Part shown: one piece after another, positions 9,546 through 17,318 of the stretch
How the letters are laid out: every line of letters begins with the position of its first letter
Numbering within the stretch: the first letter of the stretch is position 1
From: Bin34 sp963422415
Lineage (GTDB): Bacteria; Chloroflexota; Anaerolineae; Caldilineales; Caldilineaceae
Assembly: GCA_963422415.1 (NCBI GenBank)
Contig: OY729430.1
Span: 1,178,001 to 1,242,000, forward strand
Reading direction: 5' to 3'
Length of the DNA: 64,000 nt
Position numbers and translations under genes: made by a program
The notes under the pieces: generated by a model
The model's database searches: none
Told to the model about the DNA's origin: nothing
Seen by the model: only the letters and a program-made list of their open reading frames with translations

Positions 9546-10601
9546 CTACAGGGCAGCCCCCAAGGCAATCTTGATCACCGTGTCGCCATTGAGCCGGTAG
9601 TCCCCGTTCAAAGCCTGAAAGCCTTCCTTGGCTTGTTCCAAGGGCAGAATGTGGCTCACCATCTCGGCGTAACAGAATTCCAGCTTCTCCAGGATGGGCA
9701 TGGCGCGTACAAAATGCTCGTTGTCACTGCCCCAGATGGCTTCTAGTCGGCAGTTGCGCACCATCAGGGACTGGTTGATGTTGAATTCCAAGGTGCCCAT
9801 GTCCACAAAGTGCCCCACTTCCACAAAGGTACCGCCCTTGCGCAGATAGCTCAGGCCTTCCGGGGTGGCGGGCAGGAAACCGGCGCATTCAAATACCCGG
9901 TCTGCGCCCTGCCCCTTGGTGGTCTCCGCCCGCACCAGCGCCGTGCGCTCCTCGGCCGAAGTCACCTGTTCAATGTCGATGACAACATCCGCCCCGTACT
10001 TGCGCGCCAATTCCAGTCTCGCGGCCGGACCTCCCACCACGACAATCCTGCCCGCTCCACTGACTTTGGCACAGATGGTGGTGACTAGGCCAATCGCCCC
10101 GGATCCTTGTACCACCACCGTGTCCCCGAACTCGATCTGGCCCCGCATGACGGCGTGCACCCCTACCGTGAAGGGCTCCGTCAAGACCGCCACTTCCGGG
10201 GGCAGCGAGGTCTTGATGAATTGTGTGCCGCGCTTGCCCAGGTAGATGTAGTCGGCGAAGCCCCCCACAAAGTGAGGGGTGGCATCTGGTTCGTAGTAGA
10301 AACCGTAGGCTCCCTCGCCGCCGTCCGTGCCCGGTCGAAAGATGACGCGATCCCCTTCCCGCACCTTGCGGCCCAAGTAATCCACGGTCACATCCTTGCC
10401 CATATGGGTGATGATGCCTACATTTTCGTGCCCCAACACGGTTTCACGGTCAAAGCCGTTCTGCCAGTTGTGCAGATCCGTGCCGCAGATGCCCGCCAGT
10501 TCCTGCTTGAGGACCAACGCGGTGGGATGGGGATCCGGCACATCGTATTCCCGGACCGCGAACTCCTGATTCTTGGCTATGATCAATCGGCCGCTGGGCA
10601 T
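9546..10601 (-). CDS. Zinc-dependent alcohol dehydrogenase (MDR superfamily), copy 2
   Basis: This is a 351-residue medium-chain dehydrogenase. The catalytic zinc site is shown by 'ELAGICGTDLHNWQNGF' (Cys ligand) and 'VLGHENVGII' (GHE His and Glu). The Rossmann fold glycines are in 'VVVQGSGAIGLVTTICAK' and the dinucleotide-binding strand ends at 'IVVVGG'. The structural zinc Cys cluster is absent; the region after 'RVIFRPGTDGG' is replaced by an aromatic-rich loop, as in its neighbour. It probably oxidises a polyol or sugar alcohol with NAD(P). Its start overlaps the end of the upstream paralogue (10583-11689) by 19 bases, and its stop precedes the sulfatase start by 2 bases, so translation is likely coupled. 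Confidence 0.9.
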   Translation of the reverse strand: MPSGRLIIAKNQEFAVREYDVPDPHPTALVLKQELAGICGTDLHNWQNGFDRETVLGHENVGIITHMGKDVTVDYLGRKVREGDRVIFRPGTDGGEGAYGFYYEPDATPHFVGGFADYIYLGKRGTQFIKTSLPPEVAVLTEPFTVGVHAVMRGQIEFGDTVVVQGSGAIGLVTTICAKVSGAGRIVVVGGPAARLELARKYGADVVIDIEQVTSAEERTALVRAETTKGQGADRVFECAGFLPATPEGLSYLRKGGTFVEVGHFVDMGTLEFNINQSLMVRNCRLEAIWGSDNEHFVRAMPILEKLEFCYAEMVSHILPLEQAKEGFQALNGDYRLNGDTVIKIALGAAL

Positions 10602-11689
10602 GGCTTTGTCCTTCGAGTTGGGGCGAGCAGTCCTTGTGTCACGGCGCGTTCGTCACTGGTCAAGGCGATCTTGATCACATCGGCCCCGTCCAGTCGATAG
10701 GTGTTGTGCAATGCTTCGAAGCCATCCCGCACCCGTTCCAGAGGCAAGATATGGCTTACCATCTCGCCGATGGGCCATTCCAGCTGCTCCAACAGCGAGA
10801 GACCACGCACAAAGTGCGGGAAGCGACTACCCCAGATACCTTCCAGGCGCAGGTTGGGAAGAAGGAAGTGACGGGCGGGGTTGACCGGAATGTCGCCAAT
10901 GTCAACGAAGTGGCCGCATTCAATGAATTTGCCATCCTGTTTTACATATGCCAAGCCTTCGGGCACCGCTGGTAGAGAACCGGCGCATTCAAAGACCACG
11001 TCGGCCCCTTTCCCCCGGCGGGTGTGAGCCAGCACCGCGGCCTTGCGGGCCGCGGGGTTCGGGTAGGCAGCGATATCCACGGTGATATGGGCTCCCAGGC
11101 GCCGCGCTAGTTCCAGTCGGCCTACCGGGCCGCCGATGACAATGATCTGGGACGCTCCGCTGAGGCGGGCACAGATCAGGGTCATGAGGCCAATCGCTCC
11201 GGCGCCTTGCACGATCACCGAATCGCCCAGCTGCATCTCGGCACGCATTACGGCGTGTGTGCCAATCGCGAAGGGTTCCGCCAAGACTGCGGTGCGGACA
11301 TCCGCCGTGGTCTTGAGGATGCAGGTCTCGGGATCGCCAAGGCTGATGTAGTCCGCGAACCCGCCGGAGAAGGGAAACTCTGGACTTCGATAGCCGTAGG
11401 CCGTGCCCGAGTTGCGTGGGTGGTAGACCACGCGGTCTCCCTCCTTGAGCGGTTCACCTTGAAAGTCCCGCCGCATGTCCCGACCCAGCGCGACGATCGT
11501 GCCCGTGCTCTCATGGCCAAGCAGGGTGGGTTCGGGCAGGCTCTGTTGCCACTTGTGCAGGTCCGTGCCGCAGATGCCGCCCAGCTCCTGTTTGAGCACC
11601 ACGCCATGGGGCTCCGGATCCGGAACGATGGCCTCCTGTATGGAGAAGTCTTGGCCGTGGGCCACGACCGCGCGTCCTGTCAGATTCAT
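10583..11689 (-). CDS. Zinc-dependent alcohol dehydrogenase (MDR superfamily), copy 1
   Basis: This is a paralogue of the following gene with the same motif order: 'GICGTDLHKWQQSLPEPTLL', 'GHESTGTIVALG', 'VIVQGAGAIGLMTLICARL', 'IIVIGGPVGRLELARRLGA' and 'VFECAGSLPAVPEGLAYVKQ'. The ATG at 11689 was chosen because the family starts at 'MNLTGRAVVAHG'; the frame stays open to 11749, but that extension looks unrelated. Like copy 2 it lacks the structural zinc cluster. The two proteins are similar along their whole length, so the pair arose by tandem duplication. They may act on different substrates, or oxidise successive intermediates, in one pathway with the sulfatase; this is inferred from the operon only. 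Confidence 0.9.
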   Translation of the reverse strand: MNLTGRAVVAHGQDFSIQEAIVPDPEPHGVVLKQELGGICGTDLHKWQQSLPEPTLLGHESTGTIVALGRDMRRDFQGEPLKEGDRVVYHPRNSGTAYGYRSPEFPFSGGFADYISLGDPETCILKTTADVRTAVLAEPFAIGTHAVMRAEMQLGDSVIVQGAGAIGLMTLICARLSGASQIIVIGGPVGRLELARRLGAHITVDIAAYPNPAARKAAVLAHTRRGKGADVVFECAGSLPAVPEGLAYVKQDGKFIECGHFVDIGDIPVNPARHFLLPNLRLEGIWGSRFPHFVRGLSLLEQLEWPIGEMVSHILPLERVRDGFEALHNTYRLDGADVIKIALTSDERAVTQGLLAPTRRTKPCPAAD

Positions 11690-11755
11690 GGCTGGTTTGT
11701 CTTGCAGGGATGGATTGCAGTGGAATAAGGCCCGAGGCCGGTCTGGCACTAGGAT

Positions 11756-12130
11756 TCAACGGCTGTCGCCATCTCCACCAATTCTACCGCGTCGCTTGCG
11801 GGAGCGCAGTTTGGCAATGTTGGCGCGGGCCACATCGCTCAGATCTAGATCCAGCTGCGTGCAGATCTGTGTCAGGTACCAAAGTACATCCCCTAGTTCG
11901 GATTTCAGGGCTTCACGGTCTTCGTCGGAGATGACTCCGCCCTTGTCCCGGAAAATCTTCTTGATCTTGCCCGCGAACTCGCCTGCCTCGTTGGTCAGAC
12001 CCAGAGTGGGATATACGATGGGGTGATTTGTCTCGATTGGTCCCCAAGTATCCGCAGATCGCTCTTGGTACCATGCGAAATCGGATTGAGACAAAGAATG
12101 GTGGGGAGAGGCAGGACGGGTGGCGGGCAT
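11756..12130 (-). CDS. MazG-like nucleotide pyrophosphohydrolase
   Basis: This small all-alpha protein is about 124 residues from the ATG at 12130; an upstream ATG at 12172 adds 14. 'PTLGLTNEAGEFAGKIKKIF' and 'ALKSELGDVLWYLTQICTQL' show the paired E-x-x-E ... E-x-x-D motifs that hold magnesium in the MazG/dUTPase all-alpha superfamily. Members hydrolyse non-canonical or excess NTPs to NMP and pyrophosphate. It is the first gene of the minus-strand group, 66 bases ahead of the first dehydrogenase, and probably shares its transcript, although its housekeeping role need not be related. Confidence 0.85.
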   Translation of the reverse strand: MPATRPASPHHSLSQSDFAWYQERSADTWGPIETNHPIVYPTLGLTNEAGEFAGKIKKIFRDKGGVISDEDREALKSELGDVLWYLTQICTQLDLDLSDVARANIAKLRSRKRRGRIGGDGDSR

Positions 12131-12223
12131 GAGATTGTCAAGGTTTGAGGTGGGTCTCGATGAGAGATCCATTGTCGCCGAATTCTATATTCCGGCTGTG
12201 GATCCCCCCAAAGATGGACAGAC

Positions 12224-12496
12224 TTGGGCAAGACACTGCCCCTATGTCAAGAGCGTCCTCGCCAATCGTTGGAAATCGGTTTCAAGGCCATGAGGGACAT
12301 GATCATGTTCACCAACAAGAGGCTGTTTATGATGGATATACAAGGCATGACCGGCAAGAAACAGGAATTCCCTCCATATCTCTACAGCATGGTCACCAAG
12401 TGCGGCGTCAAGACCGTCGGACGTCTTGACTTGGATGTGGACTGGAAGATCTGGACACGCAGCGAACAGGAACCTATCGAAAAATCTTGGCCGTAG
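12224..12496 (+). pseudogene. Relic of a bacterial PH-domain protein
   Basis: A 90-residue frame contains 'AMRDMIMFTNKRLFMMDIQG', 'MTGKKQEFP' and, further on, 'TVGRLDLDVDWKIWTRSEQE'. These correspond to the core of the bacterial PH family (YvbH type: 'RD.i.FTnkRlI.vDkqG.TGKK.eY.SIPY', 'ag.fDlDaElkIWi'). The 'SIPYS' strand appears only in the neighbouring frame (12425-12380 region of the +1 frame reads 'PSISLQHG'), which suggests small indels. The C-terminal helix after 'EPIEKS' is missing and the N-terminus is shortened. It is a damaged copy, or at best a truncated protein. Confidence 0.6.
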
Positions 12497-12936
12497 GATG
12501 GAAGAACCGGTGATCCAGCCTCCCAATCCGTGGCGGGAAAAGCCGCTGCGCCGCCGCGTGGACAAAAGAAGGACATCCTGATCGCCTGTCCTGTAGACGC
12601 GCTCGGGATGCAGGGTCCAAGGTTGGCCATCCCAATTTCCAAGGGAACGCCAAACAGCCCGGAAAACATAGGAAACCGCTTCGTGGTCGATGTAGTCCGG
12701 GAAGACAGGTCTGTTCGCGGTAGGCAACCCGCTAGGCAGACGAGATCGCAAAATGGGCGGACACACATCCCTGCATTGCAATGTTTTGGGTCGGTATTGC
12801 ACCGCGCATTGTAGGATAATCAACTGTCCCGATATCTTGAGGATGGTTGAAGCCCAGGTATCCATGGCAGGGAGTGTAATTGCATTGGCGCCGGTGGGGC
12901 TGACGCATTGGAAGAAGACAAAAAGCGAGGAATGAT
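12497..12936. other. Non-coding stretch, possible gene debris on the minus strand
   Basis: A minus-strand segment near 12720-12610 reads 'DYIDHEAVSYVFRAVWRSLG' followed by 'NWDGQPWTLHPE'. This faintly resembles the dimerisation segment of alkyl-sulfatase-like metallo-beta-lactamase proteins. No other part of such a protein was found, so no gene is called. Confidence 0.25.
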
Positions 12937-13122
12937 ATGCAGTACGAGATCAAGGGCGACGTAATGCAGTCGGTGGAAGTCACACTGGTGCAGGGACAGA
13001 GTGTGCGCACGGAATCAGGTGGCATGGCTTGGATCCGGGGGGATGTGCACATGGAAACCAAAATGCCGGGTGGCCTGATGGGTGGCCTGATGCGCAAGGT
13101 GTCCGGTGAATCCTTCTTATGA
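12937..13122 (+). CDS. AIM24-family protein, N-terminal part of a gene split by one base
   Basis: The frame gives 'MQYEIKGDVMQSVEVTLVQG' and runs through 'RTESGGMAWIRGDVHMETKM' and a Gly/Met-rich turn to 'RKVSGESFL', then stops. This is the first third of the AIM24/TIGR00266 fold, a beta-rich protein of unknown function widespread in bacteria. The remaining two thirds continue without loss in the -1 frame, starting at an ATG that overlaps this stop (ATGA, 13119-13122). Either a single base was lost, or the two halves are made by coupled re-initiation or a -1 frameshift that would join 'GESFL' directly to 'MTTYTAQ'. An upstream GGAA-rich patch ('aagcgaggaatgat') could serve as ribosome site. 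Confidence 0.7.
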   Translation: MQYEIKGDVMQSVEVTLVQGQSVRTESGGMAWIRGDVHMETKMPGGLMGGLMRKVSGESFL

Positions 13123-13619
13123 CCACCTATACAGCGCAGAGCAATATGGCCAAGGTGACCTTCACGCCCTACGCTCCCGGCAAAATCGTGCCCTTTGATC
13201 TGACGGGCGGTGGCGAGGTAATCATGCAGAGGAATGCCTTCATGGTGGCGGATGTCGCCATTGATCTGAACATTGCCTTCCAACGCAAGTTGGGGGCGGG
13301 GTTCTTTGGCGGCGAAGGCTTCATCATGCAGCGTATTTCCGGCGAGGGGCTGGCCTTCGCCGAGATCCCGGGCGAAGTGGAGATGGTGGAATTGGCTCCC
13401 GGGGAAACCATCAAGGTAGATCCCGGGCACGTGGCTGTATATGAAACCACTGTGAATTTCGATATCACGCGCATCAAGGGCGCGGCCAACGTTCTCTTCG
13501 GCGGGGAAGGGCTTTTTATCGCCTCCTTGACTGGACCGGGAAAGGTGTGGCTGCAGACTCTAACCCTGCCGGACTTGGCCTCCCGTCTGGCTCCGTTGAT
13601 GCCTTCCAAGGGAGGGTAG
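13119..13619 (+). CDS. AIM24-family protein, C-terminal part
   Basis: This 166-residue frame begins 'MTTYTAQSNMAKVTFTPYAP' and keeps every later landmark of the AIM24 family: 'GKIVPFDLTGGGEVIMQRNA', 'GAGFFGGEGFIMQRISGEGL', 'LAPGETIKVDPGHVAVYE' and the repeat 'ANVLFGGEGLFIASLTGPGK'. The open sequence and normal codon pattern show no further decay, so the break between the two halves is recent, a sequencing error or a translational device. Its ATG shares bases with the stop of the upstream half. The family is thought to form a beta-sandwich pair; the biochemical role is unknown. It is 78 bases ahead of the peptidase gene. Confidence 0.75.
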   Translation: MTTYTAQSNMAKVTFTPYAPGKIVPFDLTGGGEVIMQRNAFMVADVAIDLNIAFQRKLGAGFFGGEGFIMQRISGEGLAFAEIPGEVEMVELAPGETIKVDPGHVAVYETTVNFDITRIKGAANVLFGGEGLFIASLTGPGKVWLQTLTLPDLASRLAPLMPSKGG

Positions 13620-13697
13620 CTGCACCGCGGCCTCGTACCGACCCTCCGTACGATCACCACGCTTTCGATTTGATTTTATGCCAAGCAAGGACGATTC

Positions 13698-15503
13698 ATG
13701 AGTAATACATATGCCCTAAGTGGTTGGGACTTGACGGAACTGCTGCCGGACACCACAGAGGAAACCCTTGCCGCCCGGCTGGCGGATCTGGAACAGGAAG
13801 TGTCGGCCTTCGAAGCCCGGCGGGACCAGCTGACCGATTTCGCCGCGACCGTGTCCAACGGATCTGGTTCGGACCTGGATTTGGTGCCCTTTATGCAGGC
13901 GATTGAACGCATTTCGGAACGGATGTATGTGCTGGGCGCCTATGGCAGTCTCTGGTTCTCCGCCGATACGCAGTCGGAAGAGTCCCTGCGCTACGAGGGA
14001 TACATGCAGCAGGAGCTGACCCGATTGCAGAATCGAATCCTGTTTTTTGACCTTTGGTGGAAGGCCCTCGACGATGAACGGGCCGAAGCTCTGCTGCCCG
14101 ACGCGGAGCTCTACCCAGACTACCATTATTCCCTCAAGAGCGATCGCCGCTACAAGCCTTTCACCTTGTCCGAGGAAGCCGAGCAGATCATCAACTCCAA
14201 AGATGCGAATGGCATGAGTTCGTTGATCACCGTCTATTCCATGTTGACCAATCGGTTGGAGTTCACGCTGGAAATAGATGGAGCCAAGCAGACCCTGACC
14301 CGTGAAGAGCTGATGACGCATGTATATTCACCCGATGCAGACATACGGGAAGCCGCCTATCGAGAACTGCTGCAAGTCTACGAACCGGAAAACAGTATGC
14401 TGGCTCACATCTACATGAGTCGGGTGCGGGACTGGCATAGTGAAAACGTGCAGTTGCGGAACTATGCGTCTCCGATTGCGGTCAAGAATATGGGCAACAA
14501 CATTCCGGACGCCGCAGTCGAAACGCTCCTGCAGGTGTGTCAGGACAACGCAGACCTGTTTCAGGACTATTTCGCTCTGAAGGCGAAGTGGCTGGACATG
14601 GAGAAGCTGCGGCGCTTTGACATCTACGCTCCCCTCTCCATCTCGGACAAGGAGATTGCCTATCCCCAGGCAGTGGACATGGTGTTGGATACGGTCAAGT
14701 CCTTCGATCCCGCAGTGGCCGCCAAGGCGGAGCGCGTTTTTTCCCAAGGCCATATCGACGGTGAAATCCGCAAGGGCAAGCGAGCCGGAGCCTTCTGTGC
14801 CACTGTCTTACCGTCCATGACCCCTTGGATCCTGATGAACTACACAGGGCGCGTTCGGGATGTCGCCACGCTAGCCCACGAATTGGGCCATGCCATTCAC
14901 AGTCTGTTGGCTGATGATCACTCTCTGTTGACCCAGCACGCGCCGTTGCCGCTGGCGGAGACTGCATCGGTGTTCACTGAAATGCTGCTTACGGAACGGC
15001 TCCTGGCGGCGGAGTCGGACCCCATGGTGCGCCGAGAATTGCTGGCGACGGCCGTAGATGACATGTATGCCACCGTAATGAGGCAGGCCTATTTCGTCTT
15101 GTTCGAAAAGGCCGCCCATGCAGCGGTGTTGAAGAATGCATCGCCCGCGGACCTCAGTGCCATCTATCTCGGCCAATTAAGGCAACAGATGGGCGACAGC
15201 GTGGAAGTGGATGAAATCTTTCAGCACGAATGGCTGATGATCCCCCATATCTACCATACGCCTTTCTATTGCTATGCCTACAGCTTTGGACAGTTGCTGG
15301 TGCTGGCGTTATATCGGCGCTATCAGCAGGAAGGGAACGCTTTCAAGCCGGGATACCTGAAACTGCTGGCCACGGGTGGCTCACAGGACCCCGCCATTGC
15401 CTTGGGGGCCATGGGCATCGATATTGCCGACTCCAACTTCTGGCAAGGCGGATTTGATGTAGGCCGGAATATGATTGACGAGATGAAGGCCTTGGCGATC
15501 TAG
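13698..15503 (+). CDS. pepF: Oligoendopeptidase F (M3 family metallopeptidase)
   Basis: This is a 601-residue cytosolic zinc peptidase of the family's usual length. The N-terminal helical part is followed by the M3 catalytic domain. 'LAHELGHAIHSLLADDHSLL' contains the zinc motif HELGH at residues 394-398 (HExxH form), and 'PLAETASVFTEMLLTERLL' supplies the downstream Glu ligand. The C-terminal 'IPHIYHTPFYCYAYSFGQLL' is typical of PepF and shapes the substrate pocket. PepF cleaves peptides of roughly 7-17 residues during peptide recycling. It starts at the ATG at 13698 and appears monocistronic or weakly linked to the AIM24 gene upstream. Confidence 0.95.
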   Translation: MSNTYALSGWDLTELLPDTTEETLAARLADLEQEVSAFEARRDQLTDFAATVSNGSGSDLDLVPFMQAIERISERMYVLGAYGSLWFSADTQSEESLRYEGYMQQELTRLQNRILFFDLWWKALDDERAEALLPDAELYPDYHYSLKSDRRYKPFTLSEEAEQIINSKDANGMSSLITVYSMLTNRLEFTLEIDGAKQTLTREELMTHVYSPDADIREAAYRELLQVYEPENSMLAHIYMSRVRDWHSENVQLRNYASPIAVKNMGNNIPDAAVETLLQVCQDNADLFQDYFALKAKWLDMEKLRRFDIYAPLSISDKEIAYPQAVDMVLDTVKSFDPAVAAKAERVFSQGHIDGEIRKGKRAGAFCATVLPSMTPWILMNYTGRVRDVATLAHELGHAIHSLLADDHSLLTQHAPLPLAETASVFTEMLLTERLLAAESDPMVRRELLATAVDDMYATVMRQAYFVLFEKAAHAAVLKNASPADLSAIYLGQLRQQMGDSVEVDEIFQHEWLMIPHIYHTPFYCYAYSFGQLLVLALYRRYQQEGNAFKPGYLKLLATGGSQDPAIALGAMGIDIADSNFWQGGFDVGRNMIDEMKALAI

Positions 15504-15722
15504 CGGTGCGGCCCATTCTCCTCTCTGTACCATAGGATCCCCAGCTCGAATGGTCCACTCGGCCCGGACGTGATCCGCATCGCCGGGCAGGCAAGACCAT
15601 TGTCGGATGTCTTGGTCATGCTCCTTCGGGTACTACCGGGGGTCCTCATCGGTCGGCGTCCAAATCCTCCGCGGGTCGTGTTCCCCGTTGCGGCGGGTTG
15701 ATGGGGACCAAGCAGCACGCCT

Positions 15723-15959
15723 TCAATGCGGGCTTGTCCGTTCAGCCAAGCCATGCATCACGTCCATTGTCGCGTCGGTCTTCCGCTCCAAGGCATCAAA
15801 CCGGGCAGTCATGTCTTGCTTCATCTCGGCGAACCGGATATCCGAATCTTGTTTCATCTCGGTAAACCGCCGGATTGTCTCAGACCGCGTGTTCCACATT
15901 AGAGCCAGTATGGCAATGCCCAATCCGATGATGGCAATGAAATCTTGATCCATGTCCAT
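15723..15959 (-). CDS. Small membrane protein with a coiled-coil tail, C-terminus probably shortened by a frameshift
   Basis: This 78-residue protein starts 'MDMDQDFIAIIGLGIAILAL', a single membrane helix. It continues with a heptad-like region containing two near-identical blocks ('RRFTEMKQDSDIRFAEMKQD') and 'ARFDALERKTDATMDVMHGL'. Proteins of this layout usually continue with another amphipathic turn. That continuation is visible in the adjacent frame as 'MAWLNGQARIEGVLLG' (15754-15707), so the present C-terminus 'AERTSPH' is probably the result of a one-base change. The function is unknown; similar small proteins are common near mobile or defence genes. No partner is evident here. Confidence 0.55.
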   Translation of the reverse strand: MDMDQDFIAIIGLGIAILALMWNTRSETIRRFTEMKQDSDIRFAEMKQDMTARFDALERKTDATMDVMHGLAERTSPH

Positions 15960-16149
15960 ATTTGCCCCCTACCGAGCAAACCTTCGACAGGCAAAAAAGT
16001 ATGGCACAAGGCACTGCACATTGACAATGGTGATCGAAATCCCCGTCAAGACACACGAGGCGTCGGTGGTTTTGTTGATGCAAAGGACATGCAGAGTGGA
16101 GAGGCGGGGCCCTTTCTCGCGTGCTTACGGATTGAGGCTAGGTACAGGG

Positions 16150-16250
16150 CGATTTGGCGTCGCGGGTCAGTTCATGGAGGGCCAGGGAAGCCACCGCCGG
16201 AGTCGGCCGTTCCGTGCACCGCACCATGGTGGCATTCTCCTGATCCACAA
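16150..16250 (-). repeat. Fragment of a second RNase III copy (diverged duplicate of about 16437-16535)
   Basis: The minus strand of this segment translates, in a frame different from the RNase III gene that runs into it, as 'DQENATMVRCTERPTPA' then 'VASLALHELTRDAKSP'. The intact gene has 'DQGEATVVRFMERWLAPA' then 'VISLATYGLTRDAKSA' at the linker between its two domains. The nucleotide similarity extends over roughly 95 bases. It is a scar of a tandem RNase III duplicate that was mostly deleted. Confidence 0.7.
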
Positions 16251-16997
16251 GAGGGCCATCGCGGCTTCCGCGGCCTTGAAACTGGCTTTCTGCATGCTGG
16301 AGCCGCGGCCAATCCCCACCACCTTGTCCTGGACTGAGACTTGCACCACGGATTTTCGGTCGGAGCCAGAGCCATATGCCATTATGCGGTCGTAATGCGG
16401 CCTGACTTGCCGAGTGGCTTGCACCAGTTCCTGCAACGCGCTTTTGGCATCGCGAGTCAGTCCATAGGTAGCCAAGGAGATCACCGCCGGAGCCAGCCAG
16501 CGTTCCATGAACCGCACTACGGTGGCCTCCCCCTGATCCAGCTGAATGGCCCCCACCAAGGCTTCAAAGGTGTTGGCCAGAACCTTGCGGTTGTCCTGCA
16601 CGTTGGTCTGCTTTCCACTCTTGCCTACGATCAGGTGCGATCCTAGGTCCAGGTCCTTGGCCCATGAGGAGAGCGAGGCGCCCCGAATCAGCTGGGCTCG
16701 CATCTGGGTCAGTTCTCCTTCTCGGCATTGGGGGAAGTCTCGATATAGCCGTTCACTGACCACTTTTGTCAGAACGGCGTCGCCAAGATACTCTAGGCGT
16801 TCATTGTCCAGCAGCGGAATGGCCCAGACCAATTCGTTGACAAAGCCGCGATTGACAAAAGCCTGGAACAGCAGCAGGGGTTCATTGAAGTGCAGATCTT
16901 GCGCCGCGGCGAAGGCCAGTAGCGAGGGGACACGTTCCGCGTACGCCGGATGGCGGCGCAGGACTTCAGGGTTGGGTGCCGTTCGGCCAAGGGTCAT
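16167..16997 (-). CDS. rnc: Ribonuclease III
   Basis: This 276-residue double-strand-specific endoribonuclease processes rRNA precursors and other duplex RNA. The signature 'NERLEYLGDAVL' (residues 65-76) holds the catalytic Glu and Asp, and 'NTFEALVGAIQLD' holds the second acidic pair. A double-stranded RNA-binding domain follows from about residue 185 ('DAKSALQELVQATRQ', 'GIGRGSSMQKASFKAAEAAM'). The last 22 residues ('MPPWCGARNGRLRRWLPW' and onward) are not family sequence. They are an out-of-frame reading of the duplicate fragment just downstream, so the native stop was lost at the junction. The core domains are complete and the enzyme is probably active. Only weakly linked to its neighbours. 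Confidence 0.92.
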   Translation of the reverse strand: MTLGRTAPNPEVLRRHPAYAERVPSLLAFAAAQDLHFNEPLLLFQAFVNRGFVNELVWAIPLLDNERLEYLGDAVLTKVVSERLYRDFPQCREGELTQMRAQLIRGASLSSWAKDLDLGSHLIVGKSGKQTNVQDNRKVLANTFEALVGAIQLDQGEATVVRFMERWLAPAVISLATYGLTRDAKSALQELVQATRQVRPHYDRIMAYGSGSDRKSVVQVSVQDKVVGIGRGSSMQKASFKAAEAAMALLWIRRMPPWCGARNGRLRRWLPWPSMN

Positions 16998-17318
16998 GAA
17001 GCATGCACAAGTGGAGTGATGGCTCTAGTGGCAAACTGAATCTTGCGGCCCGAGTGTAGCAAACTTCTGGGCGATCCGCGCCGTGCAGGTCACGTACATC
17101 GCCATGCTCTCGACTATACTCCAGCCGCCGGCACAGCCCTTGGCGTGAGGACAAGGTCCTCACGCAACTCCGCTGTGCCGGCAACGTCAGAAGCTCCTTG
17201 GACCATGGAAAAGCTTGTCGCTCTTGAGTGTGAAACCGACGTTCAGGGTGGGCGTCCAGACGCAGACGAGTACGGCCGGTCGACTCTTCCGTTGGGGAGA
17301 CACAACAGCCCGACGGGC

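Noticed and set aside
12610..12720. Alkyl-sulfatase dimerisation segment on the minus strand
   Set aside because: Only one short resemblance and no MBL metal motif; too weak to call a gene.
12937..13122. Selenocysteine reading of the TGA at the end of the first AIM24 frame
   Set aside because: The sequence after that TGA in the same frame is not family sequence; the protein continues in another frame, so it is a frame break and not a Sec codon.
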